Origin: Paralimibaculum aggregatum
GTDB taxonomy: Bacteria > Pseudomonadota > Alphaproteobacteria > Rhodobacterales > Rhodobacteraceae
DNA: 64,000 nucleotides
Assembly (NCBI RefSeq): GCF_030270585.1
Contig: NZ_BSYI01000025.1
Coordinates: 1 to 64,000 of the forward strand
Direction: 5' to 3'
Part shown: in pieces, positions 9,433 through 20,075 of the stretch
How positions within the stretch are numbered: position 1 is the stretch's first letter
How the letters are laid out: each line of letters begins with the position of its first letter
Program-made: the position numbers and the translations under genes
The notes under the pieces: generated by a model
Seen by the model: only the letters and a program-made list of their open reading frames with translations
What the model was told of the DNA's origin: nothing
Databases searched by the model: none

Positions 9433-10023
9433 ATGGCAGAACGGGACGGAGGCGGCCGCGGCCGCGGGGGTCATCACGACCGCCGGGACGACAGCGATCC
9501 CGAGCTTTCCGATCGCCTCGTGGCGATCAACCGCGTCTCGAAGACGGTGAAGGGCGGCAAACGCTTCGGCTTTGCGGCACTCGTCGTCGTCGGCGACCAG
9601 AAGGGCCGCGTGGGCTTCGGCTCGGGCAAGGCCAAGGAGGTCCCCGAGGCGATCCGCAAGGCCACCGAGGAGGCCAAGCGCACGATGATCCGTGTGCCGC
9701 TCCGCGAGGGCCGGACGCTGCATCACGACATCCGCGGGCGCCACGGCGCCGGCGTGGTGGAGATGCGGACGGCGCCGCAGGGTACCGGCATCATCGCCGG
9801 CGGCCCCTGCCGCGCGGTGTTCGAGATGCTCGGGGTGCAGGATGTCGTCGCGAAATCGACCGGCAGCCAGAACCCCTACAACATGATCCGGGCCACCTTC
9901 GACGGGCTGCTGCGCACGCAGTCGCCCCGCCAGGTGGCCTCGCGCCGGGGCAAGAAGGTCGCCGACATCCTCGGCGCCCGCGACGATCAGCCGGCCGCCG
10001 AGCCGGCACAGGCGGAGGCTTGA
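9433..10023 (+). CDS. rpsE: 30S ribosomal protein S5
   Basis: S5 works in the decoding fidelity region with S4 and S12. The core carries the expected [17 protein letters not shown] and [20 protein letters not shown] segments. At 196 residues it is longer than E. coli S5 (167). The excess is an N-terminal Gly/Arg/His/Asp-rich stretch of about 25 residues and a short Ala-rich tail. The start at ATG 9433 follows an AAGGAGG site. Confidence 0.98.
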   Translation: MAERDGGGRGRGGHHDRRDDSDPELSDRLVAINRVSKTVKGGKRFGFAALVVVGDQKGRVGFGSGKAKEVPEAIRKATEEAKRTMIRVPLREGRTLHHDIRGRHGAGVVEMRTAPQGTGIIAGGPCRAVFEMLGVQDVVAKSTGSQNPYNMIRATFDGLLRTQSPRQVASRRGKKVADILGARDDQPAAEPAQAEA

Positions 10024-10026
10024 TCC

Positions 10027-10215
10027 ATGGCCAAGACCATCGTCGTCAAGCAGATCGGCTCGCCGATCCGCCGCCCGAAGGTCCAGCGCGAGACGCTGAA
10101 GGGCCTCGGCCTCAACAAGATGCACCGGACCCGCGAGCTTGAGGACACGCCCGCGGTCCGGGGCATGGTGGAGAGCATCCCGCATCTCGTCGAGATCGTC
10201 GAGGAGCGGGGCTGA
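10027..10215 (+). CDS. rpmD: 50S ribosomal protein L30
   Basis: L30 is a small bacterial-type large-subunit protein. The 62-residue product ([16 protein letters not shown]) has the family [21 protein letters not shown] block and a normal length. It begins 3 nt after rpsE. Two hairpins follow in the 88-nt gap before rplO. Confidence 0.97.
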   Translation: MAKTIVVKQIGSPIRRPKVQRETLKGLGLNKMHRTRELEDTPAVRGMVESIPHLVEIVEERG

Positions 10216-10224
10216 CAGCCTTGT

Positions 10225-10280
10225 GGCCCCGCGGGGCCGTTGTACAGGCCGTGGCGGCGGGGGCGCGCATCGCCCCGCCG
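10225..10280 (+). promoter_or_regulatory. Two tandem hairpins between rpmD and rplO
   Basis: The first is the GC-only palindrome GGCCCCGCGGGGCC followed by GTTGT. The second pairs CGGCGGGGGCG with CGCCCCGCCG around a CGCAT loop, with one bulged G. They may slow or partly terminate transcription, or protect the 3' end of processed mRNA. No function is demonstrable from sequence. Confidence 0.45.
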
Positions 10281-10303
10281 ATCCGGCATGAGGAGATGCG
10301 ACA

Positions 10304-10834
10304 ATGAGACTGACCGACCTCCGCGACAATCCGGGCGCGTCGAAGAAGAAGAAGCGCCTCGCGCGCGGCCCGGGCTCCGGCAAGGGCAAGACCGCGGGCC
10401 GCGGCATCAAGGGCTACAAGTCCCGCTCCGGCTCGACCGTGAACGGCTTCGAGGGCGGCCAGATGCCGCTCCACCGTCGCCTGCCGAAGCGCGGCTTCAG
10501 CAAGCCGTTCCGCAAGGCGTTCACGGTGATCAATCTCGGCCAGATCCAGCGCTTCATCGAGGCGGGCAAGATCAAGGCCGATGCCGAGATCACCGAGGCG
10601 GTGCTGCTCGAGTCGGGCCTGGTGCGGCGCATCAAGGACGGCGTGCGGGTGCTCGGCAAGGGCCTGGTGGATCACGAGGCGGAGGGCGGCGATGTCGTCG
10701 TCAAGCCGCTGACCAAGGGTCTGAAGATCACCGTCACCGGCGCCTCGCAGGGGGCGATCGAGGCGGTTGCGGCCGCCGGCGGCACCCTCACGGTGACCGC
10801 GCCGAAGGCCGAGGAAGCCCCGGCCGAGGGCTGA
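10304..10834 (+). CDS. rplO: 50S ribosomal protein L15
   Basis: L15 is a late assembly protein of the large subunit. The 176-residue product has the Gly/Lys-rich N-terminal segment [20 protein letters not shown] and the [18 protein letters not shown] block. It is longer than E. coli L15 (144), partly because of an Ala/Glu-rich tail. The start follows a GAGGAG site, 88 nt after rpmD. Confidence 0.98.
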   Translation: MRLTDLRDNPGASKKKKRLARGPGSGKGKTAGRGIKGYKSRSGSTVNGFEGGQMPLHRRLPKRGFSKPFRKAFTVINLGQIQRFIEAGKIKADAEITEAVLLESGLVRRIKDGVRVLGKGLVDHEAEGGDVVVKPLTKGLKITVTGASQGAIEAVAAAGGTLTVTAPKAEEAPAEG

Positions 10835-10843
10835 TCCGATCCC

Positions 10844-10874
10844 GGGGCAGGGCGGCCGATGGTCGCCCCGCCCC
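10844..10874 (+). promoter_or_regulatory. GC-rich hairpin between rplO and secY
   Basis: Eleven-nucleotide arms (GGGGCAGGGCG / CGCCCCGCCCC) pair with a single mismatch around a 9-nt loop. There is no T-run. A second, shorter stem (CATGCCG / CGGCATG) lies near 10979-10998. The 186-nt gap otherwise holds no recognisable gene. It probably marks a processing or attenuation point between rplO and secY. Confidence 0.45.
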
Positions 10875-11020
10875 GCCGATCGCGACGGGTCTGCCACAGG
10901 GCGGGCCCGGGGGGCTGACCCCAGACTTGACCACGGGCGCCGGAGGGTCGATGTGAGGGGACGCGCAGGTCGCGCCTCCATGCCGTCCGCGCGGCATGCC
11001 CACATACCGGGAGGATCCCC

Positions 11021-12370
<1,350 letters not shown>

Positions 12371-12433
12371 GCTGCACACCCACTGCGTCGACTATCAGGT
12401 CAAGGTGAGAGAAGAAGACGTGGAGGGACGTTG

Positions 12434-13084
12434 ATGAACATCATTCTGCTCGGGCCGCCGGGGGCCGGAAAGGGCACCCAGGCACGGATGCTGGTGGAGC
12501 GTGACGGCATGGTGCAGCTGTCGACCGGAGACATGCTGCGCGCGGCGGTGGCGGCGGGCACCGAGGTCGGGCAGAAGGCCAAGGCGGTGATGGAGGCCGG
12601 CGAGCTGGTCTCCGACGACATCGTCATCGGCGTGGTCTCCGAGCGGCTCGACGCGCCGGACGTCTCCCAGGGCGTGATCTTCGACGGCTTCCCGCGCACC
12701 GCGGCGCAGGCCGAGGCGCTCGACGGGCTGCTGGCCGAGAAGGGCCTGACGCTCGATGCGGTGGTCTCGATGGAGGTCGACGACGAGCTGCTGGTGGACC
12801 GCGTCTCCGGGCGCTACACCTGCGCCGGCTGCGGCGAGGGCTATCACGACCGGCACAAGAAACCGACCGCCGAGGGCGTCTGCGACAAGTGCGGCGGCAC
12901 TGAGTTCAAGCGCCGGCCGGACGACAATGCCGAGACCGTGCGGGCGCGACTCGGCGCCTATCATGCCGAGACGGCGCCGCTGATCGCCTATTACCAGCAG
13001 GCCGGCAAGCTGAAGAGCGTCGACGGCATGGCCGAGATCGACGATGTCTTCGCGCAGATCCGCAAGGCCATGGGCCTCGGCTGA
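12434..13084 (+). CDS. adk: Adenylate kinase, zinc-lid type
   Basis: The enzyme interconverts ATP + AMP and 2 ADP. The 216-residue product has the P-loop GPPGAGKGTQA near residue 7, the NMP-binding STGDMLR and the FDGFPRT block. The LID domain carries four cysteines as CAGC and CDKC, predicted to bind a structural zinc, as in many alphaproteobacterial and Gram-positive enzymes. ATG at 12434 is preferred to the TTG one codon upstream. Its position between secY and rpsM is the usual one. Confidence 0.98.
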   Translation: MNIILLGPPGAGKGTQARMLVERDGMVQLSTGDMLRAAVAAGTEVGQKAKAVMEAGELVSDDIVIGVVSERLDAPDVSQGVIFDGFPRTAAQAEALDGLLAEKGLTLDAVVSMEVDDELLVDRVSGRYTCAGCGEGYHDRHKKPTAEGVCDKCGGTEFKRRPDDNAETVRARLGAYHAETAPLIAYYQQAGKLKSVDGMAEIDDVFAQIRKAMGLG

Positions 13085-13125
13085 CGATGCGGGACGGTTC
13101 GCGCGGGCGCGACGCGATTTGGGGG

Positions 13126-13153
13126 TTGCGCCCGGCAGCGGCATGGCTATATT
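13126..13153 (+). promoter_or_regulatory. Candidate sigma-70 promoter for rpsM
   Basis: TTGCGC (-35) and TATATT (-10) are separated by 16 nt. This is the clearest promoter-like pair in the superoperon, in a 236-nt gap. Transcription from it would give a leader of about 160 nt ahead of rpsM. Confidence 0.65.
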
Positions 13154-13203
13154 GCGCGCTTCCTGAGGGCTGCTCGGTCACGGGTCGGAACCATCCGGCC
13201 CGC

Positions 13204-13280
13204 CGCGCGGCCTTCGCGCGATAAGGCGATACGGACAAACACGGACGAGCCAGGGCGGCATTGCCGCCGGCGCGAGCCGG
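13204..13280 (+). promoter_or_regulatory. Structured rpsM leader (three hairpins)
   Basis: Three short stems lie between the putative promoter and the rpsM start: CGCGCG/CGCGCG (13204-13220), GGCGGC/GCCGCC with ATT loop (13254-13268), and CCGGC/GCCGG closed by a GCGA (GNRA-type) tetraloop (13267-13280). The last two share bases 13267-13268. They may form a target for ribosomal-protein feedback; the regulator is unknown. Confidence 0.4.
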
Positions 13281-13320
13281 CCACCGGAAGCGGGGCCGGA
13301 GCAGCAAGACGGAGAGACAG

Positions 13321-13689
<369 letters not shown>

Positions 13690-13707
13690 TTCGCAAGAGG
13701 TCCGAAC

Positions 13708-14100
13708 ATGGCGCGCGACAAGCGGGCGGTTTCCCGCAAGAAGGTCTCGAAGAACATCACCTCGGGCGTGGCCCACGTGAACTCGTCCTTCAACAACACG
13801 ATGATCACGATTTCCGACGCGCAGGGCAACACGATCGCCTGGTCGTCCGCCGGCACGATGGGCTTCAAGGGCTCGCGCAAGTCGACGCCCTATGCCGCCC
13901 AGGTGGCGGCCGAGGATGCCGGCCGCAAGGCGCAGGAGCACGGCATGCGGACCCTCGAGGTCGAGGTGCAGGGGCCCGGCTCGGGTCGCGAATCGGCGCT
14001 GCGCGCGCTGCAGGCCGTGGGCTTTCAGGTGACCGCGATCCGCGATGTCACCCCGATCGCGCACAACGGCTGCCGGCCCCCCAAGCGCCGTCGCGTTTGA
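13708..14100 (+). CDS. rpsK: 30S ribosomal protein S11
   Basis: S11 lies on the platform and shapes the E-site region. The 130-residue product has [20 protein letters not shown] and the canonical C-terminus [14 protein letters not shown]. It is followed directly by rpoA with no rpsD between, which is the normal alphaproteobacterial arrangement. Confidence 0.98.
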   Translation: MARDKRAVSRKKVSKNITSGVAHVNSSFNNTMITISDAQGNTIAWSSAGTMGFKGSRKSTPYAAQVAAEDAGRKAQEHGMRTLEVEVQGPGSGRESALRALQAVGFQVTAIRDVTPIAHNGCRPPKRRRV

Positions 14101-14122
14101 CCAGATCCGGTCCAAGAGGCCC

Positions 14123-14190
14123 GGCCCGCGCTCCGCGCGGGCCATTTCGCATTTCCTCGGGTGTGACCGGCCTAGGGTCAGGCCGGTCAC
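14123..14190 (+). promoter_or_regulatory. Two strong tandem hairpins between rpsK and rpoA
   Basis: The first is a perfect 9-bp stem, GGCCCGCGC / GCGCGGGCC with a TCC loop, followed by ATTTCGCATTT. The second is a perfect 10-bp stem, GTGACCGGCC / GGCCGGTCAC with an 8-nt loop, ending 19 nt before the rpoA start. The first resembles an intrinsic terminator with a weak T-tract and may lower or stabilise rpoA transcript relative to the ribosomal genes. Confidence 0.6.
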
Positions 14191-14209
14191 TGGCATGGAG
14201 GGCAGACGC

Positions 14210-15226
14210 ATGATCCACAAGAATTGGCAGGAGCTCATCAAGCCGCGCGGCCTCGAGGTCACGCCCGGCCGCGACCCCAAGCGCGTCGCGACCGCCGTGG
14301 CGGAGCCGCTGGAACGCGGATTCGGCCTGACGCTCGGCAACGCGCTGCGGCGCGTGCTCCTCTCCTCGCTGCAGGGCTCGGCGATCACCGCGGTGCAGAT
14401 CGACGGTGTGCTGCACGAGTTCTCGAGCGTGACCGGCGTCCGTGAGGACGTTACCGATATCGTGCTCAACCTCAAGGGGGTTGCGATCGCGATGGACGGC
14501 GACGGCAGCAAGCGGCTGCAGCTCTCGGCCTCCGGCCCGGGCGTGGTGACCGCGGCCGACATCGTCGAGATCGCCGGCGTGACCGTGATCAACAAGGATC
14601 ACGTGATCTGCCACCTCGACGAGGGCGCGAGCTTCCATGCCGAGCTCACCGTCGGCGTCGGCAAGGGCTATGTCGCGGCCGACAAGAACCGGCCCGAGGA
14701 CGCGCCGATCGGCTATATCCCGATCGACGCGCTCTACTCGCCGGTGAAGCGGGTGTCCTACAAGGTCGACCCGACCCGCGAGGGCCAGGTGCTCGACTAT
14801 GACAAGCTCTCGATCACGGTGGAGACCGACGGCTCGCTGAGCCCGGACGATGCGCTGGCCTATGCCGCGCGCATCCTGCAGGACCAGCTCCAGACCTTCA
14901 TCAACTTCGAGGAGCCGCAGGCCGCCTCGCGGGCGGAGGAGGAGAGCGATCTCGAGTTCAACCCGCTGCTGCTCAAGAAGGTCGACGAGCTCGAGCTCTC
15001 GGTGCGCTCGGCGAACTGCCTGAAGAACGACAACATCGTCTATATCGGCGACCTGATCCAGAAGACCGAGGCGGAGATGCTCCGGACCCCGAACTTCGGG
15101 CGCAAGTCGCTGAACGAGATCAAGGAGGTCCTCACCACCATGGGCCTGCATCTCGGGATGGATGTGCCGGAATGGCCGCCCGAGAACATCGAGGATCTCG
15201 CGAAGAAGTTCGAGGACCATCTCTGA
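14210..15226 (+). CDS. rpoA: DNA-directed RNA polymerase subunit alpha
   Basis: The alpha subunit dimerises to start core enzyme assembly, and its C-terminal domain contacts UP elements and activators. ATG at 14210 gives [17 protein letters not shown], the usual alphaproteobacterial start; an ATG at 14195 five codons upstream is possible but less conserved. The 338-residue protein has the N-terminal block [18 protein letters not shown] and the C-terminal [18 protein letters not shown]. The tail [18 protein letters not shown] resembles Rhodobacterales sequences. Confidence 0.98.
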   Translation: MIHKNWQELIKPRGLEVTPGRDPKRVATAVAEPLERGFGLTLGNALRRVLLSSLQGSAITAVQIDGVLHEFSSVTGVREDVTDIVLNLKGVAIAMDGDGSKRLQLSASGPGVVTAADIVEIAGVTVINKDHVICHLDEGASFHAELTVGVGKGYVAADKNRPEDAPIGYIPIDALYSPVKRVSYKVDPTREGQVLDYDKLSITVETDGSLSPDDALAYAARILQDQLQTFINFEEPQAASRAEEESDLEFNPLLLKKVDELELSVRSANCLKNDNIVYIGDLIQKTEAEMLRTPNFGRKSLNEIKEVLTTMGLHLGMDVPEWPPENIEDLAKKFEDHL

Positions 15227-15251
15227 CGGTCCTCGCGACGACGGTACGGAT

Positions 15252-15267
15252 GGGGGCCTCGGCCCCC
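15252..15267 (+). promoter_or_regulatory. Small hairpin between rpoA and rplQ
   Basis: GGGGGC and GCCCCC pair around a CTCG loop, in an 82-nt gap. The A-rich run AACCAACAAAGCATAAA follows rather than a T-tract, so termination here is unlikely. Confidence 0.35.
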
Positions 15268-15308
15268 CAACCAACAAAGCATAAACCCCGTAGACGGAGA
15301 ACAGACCC

Positions 15309-15728
15309 ATGCGCCACGGCAATGGCTACCGCAAGCTGAACCGCACCCACGAGCACCGCAAGGCGATGCTCGCCAACATGGCCTGCTCGCTGATCGAGCA
15401 CGAGCAGATCAAGACCACGCTGCCCAAGGCGAAGGAGCTTCGCCCCTATGTCGAGAAGCTGATCACGCTGGCCAAGCGCGGCGACCTGCATGCCCGTCGC
15501 CTGGTGGCGGCGCAGATCCGGCAGGAGCCGGCGGTGAAGAAGCTCTTCGACACCCTCGGCGAGCGCTATGCCAAGCGCCCCGGCGGCTATTCCCGCGTGC
15601 TGAAGGCCGGCTTCCGCTATGGCGACATGGCGCCGATGGCGATCATCGAGCTGGTCGACCGCGATCTCGACGCCAAGGGCGCCATTGACCGCGAGCGCGT
15701 CGCCGCCGAGGAGGCCGCGGAGGCGTGA
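15309..15728 (+). CDS. rplQ: 50S ribosomal protein L17
   Basis: L17 is the last gene of the alpha segment. The 139-residue protein starts [20 protein letters not shown] and keeps the family block [28 protein letters not shown]. The C-terminal Ala/Glu tail is short. The next gene begins 89 nt later and belongs to a different functional group. Confidence 0.98.
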   Translation: MRHGNGYRKLNRTHEHRKAMLANMACSLIEHEQIKTTLPKAKELRPYVEKLITLAKRGDLHARRLVAAQIRQEPAVKKLFDTLGERYAKRPGGYSRVLKAGFRYGDMAPMAIIELVDRDLDAKGAIDRERVAAEEAAEA

Positions 15729-15817
15729 GCCGCGCCCTGGCGGGGGCCTGAGGGCTTTCGCCGCCGACACCGCTGGCCTAGGTTTGGGGTGTCGGTCGTG
15801 ACACCGGGAGCCCGCCC

Positions 15818-17323
15818 ATGAGCCTGCGTCTCGTCCTCGTTTCCCTGATCTTCGCGCTGGCCGCCTGTGCGGCCGGCGTCGAGCGTCCGGCTGCCGGCCC
15901 CGCGGCCGCGACCGATGCGCCCGGCACCGATGCGCCCGGCCCGGTCCGCGCGGCGCAGACCCGGACATCGCCGCAGCCGGAGCCGCGTCCCGCCCTGCGG
16001 GTGCCCGAGAGCCGCGGCCAGATCCAGCTCAGCTTCGCGCCGGTGGTGAGGAAGGCCGCGCCCGCGGTCGTCAACATCTATGCGCGCAAGGTGGTGGCCG
16101 GGCGCCGCAGCCCGTTCGGCAACGATCCGTTCCTGCGCGAGTTCTTCGGCGACGTGTTCCGCGACATGCCCGGCGCGCGGCGGATCGAGAACTCCCTCGG
16201 CTCTGGCGTGATCCTCGACCCGGCCGGCATCGTCGTCTCCAACCATCACGTGGTGGCCGGGGCGGACGAGATCACCGTGGTGCTCGCCGACAAGCGCGAG
16301 TTCGAGGGCCGGGTGATCTTCGCCGACGAGCAGTCCGACCTCGCGGTGGTGCAGCTCAAGGGCGCGCATGACCTGCCGGCGCTCGACATCCGCGACAGCG
16401 ACACGCTGGAGGTCGGCGACCTTGTGCTGGCCATCGGCAACCCCTTCGGCGTCGGGCAGACGGTGACCTCGGGCATCGTCTCGGGGCTGGCGCGCAGCGG
16501 CGCCGGGCGGCGGCTGCGCGACGGCTACTACATCCAGACCGACGCGGCGATCAATCCGGGCAATTCCGGCGGCGCGCTGGTCGACATGGACGGCCGGCTG
16601 ATCGGCGTCAACACCGCGATCCTGTCGCGCTCCGGCGGCTCCAACGGCATCGGCTTCGCGGTGCCGGCCAATCTGGTGGCGCGCGTGGTCGAGGCGGCGC
16701 GCACCGGCGAGGCGGAGCTCGAGCGGCCCTGGCTCGGCATCGACGGCGCCGCCGTCACCGGCGATCTGGCCGAGGCGCTGGGGCTCGAGGAGGCCCGCGG
16801 CGTGGTGATCGAGGCGCTGCACCCGGCGAGCCGGCTGGCCGCGGCGGGGCTCGAGCCCGGCGACGTGCTGACCGGGCTCGGCGGCCAGAAGGTCGACAGC
16901 ATGTCCGAGCTCAACTTCCGCGCCGCGACGCTCGGCACCGGGCGCGGCGCCGAGGTCAGCTATCTGCGCGACGGCGAGCCGCGGCGCGCCTCGGTGCGGC
17001 TGGTGGCGGCGCCGGAGATCCCGCCCCGCGAGGAGACGCTGATCCGCCGCGGCGCGCTGCGCGGGCTGGAGCTGGTCAGCGTCAACCCGGCGGTGATCCA
17101 GGAGGCCGGGCTGCCGGTCACCACCCGCGGCGTGCTGGTGGTGCGGGCGCGCGACGTCTCGCGCCGGGTCGGGCTGCGCGGCGGCGACGTGATCCTCTCC
17201 GCCGACGGGCAGGAGGTGCGCAAGGTCGGCGAGCTGCTGGACGCCTTCCGCAGCGCCCGCACCCGCATCGTGCTGGAGATCCTGCGCAACGGGCGCCGCG
17301 GCCAGCTGGTGATCGGCGGCTGA
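15818..17323 (+). CDS. Deg/HtrA-family serine protease, predicted lipoprotein
   Basis: This is a periplasmic protein-quality-control protease of the trypsin-like Do family. It is 501 residues with a short signal peptide ending in a lipobox (LAAC, Cys17), so it is probably lipid-anchored; soluble DegP is not. The catalytic triad is visible as His144 (SNHHVVAG), Asp174 (SDLAVV) and Ser250 (NPGNSGGAL). Two PDZ regions follow at about 290-390 and 405-495. A Pro/Ala-rich linker of about 45 residues separates the lipid anchor from the protease domain. It ends overlapping rarA by one base. Confidence 0.93.
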   Translation: MSLRLVLVSLIFALAACAAGVERPAAGPAAATDAPGTDAPGPVRAAQTRTSPQPEPRPALRVPESRGQIQLSFAPVVRKAAPAVVNIYARKVVAGRRSPFGNDPFLREFFGDVFRDMPGARRIENSLGSGVILDPAGIVVSNHHVVAGADEITVVLADKREFEGRVIFADEQSDLAVVQLKGAHDLPALDIRDSDTLEVGDLVLAIGNPFGVGQTVTSGIVSGLARSGAGRRLRDGYYIQTDAAINPGNSGGALVDMDGRLIGVNTAILSRSGGSNGIGFAVPANLVARVVEAARTGEAELERPWLGIDGAAVTGDLAEALGLEEARGVVIEALHPASRLAAAGLEPGDVLTGLGGQKVDSMSELNFRAATLGTGRGAEVSYLRDGEPRRASVRLVAAPEIPPREETLIRRGALRGLELVSVNPAVIQEAGLPVTTRGVLVVRARDVSRRVGLRGGDVILSADGQEVRKVGELLDAFRSARTRIVLEILRNGRRGQLVIGG

Positions 17324-18633
17324 TGGGCGACCTGTTCTCCGCCGGGGCACCCGATGGCGGCGCGGCGGCCGCCGGCCCGCGCCCGCTGGCCGACCGGCTG
17401 CGCCCGGGCCGGCTCGCCGAGGTGATCGGGCAGGAGGGCGCGATCGGCCCGGACGGCCCGATCGGCGCGATGCTGCGGGCGGGCGAGCTCTCCTCGCTGA
17501 TCCTCTGGGGCCCGCCCGGTGTCGGCAAGACCACCATCGCGCGCCTCCTCGCGGCCGAGACCACGCACCGCTTCGTGCAGATCTCGGCGATCTTCACCGG
17601 CGTCGCCGATCTGCGCCGGGTGTTCGAGACCGCCGAGCGCGCCCATGCCGCGGGGCAGGGCACGCTGCTCTTCGTCGACGAGATCCACCGCTTCAACAAG
17701 GCGCAGCAGGACGGCTTCCTGCCGCATATGGAGCGCGGCACGATCATCCTCGTCGGCGCGACCACCGAGAACCCCTCCTTCGCGCTCAACGCGGCGCTGC
17801 TGTCGCGCGCCGAGGTGGTGCGGCTCTACCGGCTCGGCGAGGATGCGCTGGCGGCGCTGCTGGCCCGCGCCGAGGCCGAGATCGGCGCCCTGCCGCTGAC
17901 CGGGGAGGCGCGGGCGGCGCTGGTCGCGATGGCCGATGGCGACGGGCGGGCGCTGCTCAACCTCGCCGAGCAGGTCGGCCGGCTCGGCGCCGGGCCGCAT
18001 GATGCCGAGGGGCTGCGCGCGCGCCTGACCCGCCGCGCGCCGGTCTATGACCGCGCCGGGGATGCGCATTACGGGCTGATCTCGGCGCTGCACAAGTCGG
18101 TCCGCGGCTCCGATCCGGATGCCGCGCTCTACTGGCTCGCCCGCATGCTCGAGGGCGGCGAGGACCCGCATTACCTGGCGCGCCGGCTGACCCGGATGGC
18201 GGTGGAGGATATCGGCCTCGCCGATCCGGAGGCGCAGGCCCATTGCCTCGCCGCCTGGCAGGTCTACGAGCGGCTCGGCAGCCCGGAGGGCGAGCTGGCG
18301 CTGGCGCAGGCCTGCCTCTATCTCGCGCTGGCGCCGAAATCCAATGCCGGCTATGCCGCCTACAAGGCGGCGCGCCGGATCGCCAAGCAGACCGGCTCGG
18401 CGCCGCCGCCGGACCATATCCTGAACGCGCCCACCGACCTGATGCGCGCGCAGGGCTTCGGAAAGGGCTATGCCTATGACCACGACGCGCCGGATGCCTT
18501 CTCGGGCCAGGACTATTTTCCCGACGGCATGGCCCGGGCCGAGCTCTACGAGCCGGTGGAGCGGGGCTTCGAGCGCGAGATGAAGAAGCGGCGCGACTAT
18601 TTCGCCCGCCTGCGCCGGGAGCGGCAGGCATGA
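17323..18633 (+). CDS. rarA: Replication-associated recombination protein A (RarA/MgsA)
   Basis: RarA is an AAA+ ATPase of the clamp-loader clade that acts at stalled replication forks. The 436-residue product has Walker A GPPGVGKTT (63-71) and Walker B LLFVDEIHRFN (115-125), then the tetramerising C-terminal domain with the RRLTRMAVEDIGLADP block. Length is normal. The start shares one base with the protease stop and the end overlaps crcB by 4 nt, so protease-rarA-crcB is one translationally coupled unit. Confidence 0.96.
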   Translation: MGDLFSAGAPDGGAAAAGPRPLADRLRPGRLAEVIGQEGAIGPDGPIGAMLRAGELSSLILWGPPGVGKTTIARLLAAETTHRFVQISAIFTGVADLRRVFETAERAHAAGQGTLLFVDEIHRFNKAQQDGFLPHMERGTIILVGATTENPSFALNAALLSRAEVVRLYRLGEDALAALLARAEAEIGALPLTGEARAALVAMADGDGRALLNLAEQVGRLGAGPHDAEGLRARLTRRAPVYDRAGDAHYGLISALHKSVRGSDPDAALYWLARMLEGGEDPHYLARRLTRMAVEDIGLADPEAQAHCLAAWQVYERLGSPEGELALAQACLYLALAPKSNAGYAAYKAARRIAKQTGSAPPPDHILNAPTDLMRAQGFGKGYAYDHDAPDAFSGQDYFPDGMARAELYEPVERGFEREMKKRRDYFARLRRERQA

Positions 18634-19025
18634 GCCCGCCGCCCCTGGCGATCGCGGCGGTGGCGGCCGGCGGCGCGATCGGCGCCTCGCTGCGCTTCCT
18701 GACCGTGGCCTGGATCGGCCGCCTGGCGCCGGGCTTTCCCTGGGGAACCCTGGCGGTCAACGTGCTCGGCTCGGCGCTGATGGGGCTGCTCGCGGTCGCG
18801 CTGATGGAGCGTTTCCCGGGCAGCTGGGGCCGGATGGCGCCCTTCCTGCTCACCGGCGTGCTCGGCGGCTTCACCACCTTCTCGGCGTTCTCGCTGGACG
18901 CGCTGACGCTGATCGAGCGCGGCCGCGGGCTGGCCGCGGCAGCCTATGCGGCGGCCTCGGTCGGGCTCGCGGTCGGCGCGCTCTGGGCCGGGCTGAAGCT
19001 CGGCCGCGCAATCTGGGGGCCGTGA
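18630..19025 (+). CDS. crcB: Fluoride channel CrcB/Fluc
   Basis: CrcB (Fluc) is a small dimeric membrane channel that exports fluoride. The 131-residue protein shows four hydrophobic segments and the family signatures GAIGASLRF, GTLAVNVLGS and GGFTTFSAFSLD, whose Asn and Phe residues form the pore. Because it overlaps the rarA stop (ATGA), there is no room for a fluoride riboswitch directly in front, so fluoride-responsive control at this gene is unlikely. Confidence 0.95.
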   Translation: MSPPPLAIAAVAAGGAIGASLRFLTVAWIGRLAPGFPWGTLAVNVLGSALMGLLAVALMERFPGSWGRMAPFLLTGVLGGFTTFSAFSLDALTLIERGRGLAAAAYAAASVGLAVGALWAGLKLGRAIWGP

Positions 19026-19028
19026 GCG

Positions 19029-20060
19029 ATGAGCGGTGTGCAGCATCTGACGATCGGCGCCGACGAGGCCGAGCAGCGGCTCGACCGCTGGCTGAAGCGC
19101 GCCTTCCCGGTGCTCACCCAGGGGCGGATCGAGAAGCTCTGCCGCAGGGGCGAGATCCGTGTCGACAGCGCGCGCGCAAAGCCGGCGACGCGGGTCGCGC
19201 CGGGCCAGGTGGTGCGGGTGCCGCCGCTGCCCGAGGCGCCGGCCCCGGCGCCGGAGGCCCGGCCCGCGATGCTCGATGCCGGCGAGGCCGAGGCGCTGCG
19301 CCGGCGGGTGCTCTACCGCGACGAGGCGATGCTGGTGCTCGACAAGCCGGCCGGGCTCGCGGTGCAGGGCGGCAGCGGCCAGGTGCGCCATCTGGCGGGC
19401 ATGCTGCCGGCGCTGCGCTTCGAGCGCGAGGACGATCCGCGCCTCGTGCACCGGCTCGACAAGGACACCGCCGGCCTCATCGTGCTGGCGCGCACCGGCG
19501 CCGCCGCGGTGGCGCTGGCCCGGGCGTTCCGCTCGCGCGCGGTCGAGAAGATCTATTTCGCGCTGGTCGCCGGGCGGGTGCAGCCATCGGCCGGCACGGT
19601 GAGCTATGGCCTGGTGAAGGCCGGCCGGTCGGGCGAGGGCGAGAAGATGCGCATCCTGCACCCGGACGAGGTGGCCGCCACCGAGGGCGCCAAGCACGCG
19701 ACCACCGATTTCAGGGTGATCGAGCAGGTCGGCGGGCGCGCCGCCTGGGTGGCGCTGCGCCCGGTCACCGGGCGGACGCACCAGCTGCGCGCGCATATGG
19801 CGGCGCTCGGCAATCCGATCGCGGGCGACGGGAAATACGGCGGGCGCGGGCAGGAGAATCTCGGCGATGGCTGGGGCGCCGGGCTCGGCGGCGCGGCGAG
19901 CCGCAAGCTGCATCTCCATGCCGCCCGGCTGGCCTTCCGGCATCCGCTGACCGGCCGGGCGCTGCGCTTCGCGGCGCCGCTGCCCGAGCACATGGCGCGG
20001 AGCTGGGAGCTGCTGGGGCTCGACCCGGCCGCGGTGCCCGAGCCGATCTTCGAGGACTGA
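19029..20060 (+). CDS. rluC: RluA-family 23S rRNA pseudouridine synthase, RluC-like
   Basis: The enzyme isomerises uridine in rRNA. The 343-residue protein has an N-terminal S4 RNA-binding domain (QRLDRWLKRAFP to about residue 70) and an RluA catalytic domain with the signature RLVHRLDKDTAGLIVLAR, catalytic Asp144, and later GRTHQLRAHMAALG. The S4 domain and length favour RluC (large-subunit U955/2504/2580 in E. coli numbering) over RluA, but RluD cannot be fully excluded. It starts 3 nt after crcB. Confidence 0.88.
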   Translation: MSGVQHLTIGADEAEQRLDRWLKRAFPVLTQGRIEKLCRRGEIRVDSARAKPATRVAPGQVVRVPPLPEAPAPAPEARPAMLDAGEAEALRRRVLYRDEAMLVLDKPAGLAVQGGSGQVRHLAGMLPALRFEREDDPRLVHRLDKDTAGLIVLARTGAAAVALARAFRSRAVEKIYFALVAGRVQPSAGTVSYGLVKAGRSGEGEKMRILHPDEVAATEGAKHATTDFRVIEQVGGRAAWVALRPVTGRTHQLRAHMAALGNPIAGDGKYGGRGQENLGDGWGAGLGGAASRKLHLHAARLAFRHPLTGRALRFAAPLPEHMARSWELLGLDPAAVPEPIFED

Positions 20061-20075
20061 GCCCGGCCGCCACGG

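Noticed and set aside
13690-14209. Missing rpsD, infA and rpmJ as gene loss
   Set aside because: Absence of these genes from this operon is the usual alphaproteobacterial arrangement, so it is not evidence of loss.
18630-19025. Fluoride riboswitch upstream of crcB
   Set aside because: The crcB start overlaps the rarA stop by 4 nt, so no leader can be present directly in front.
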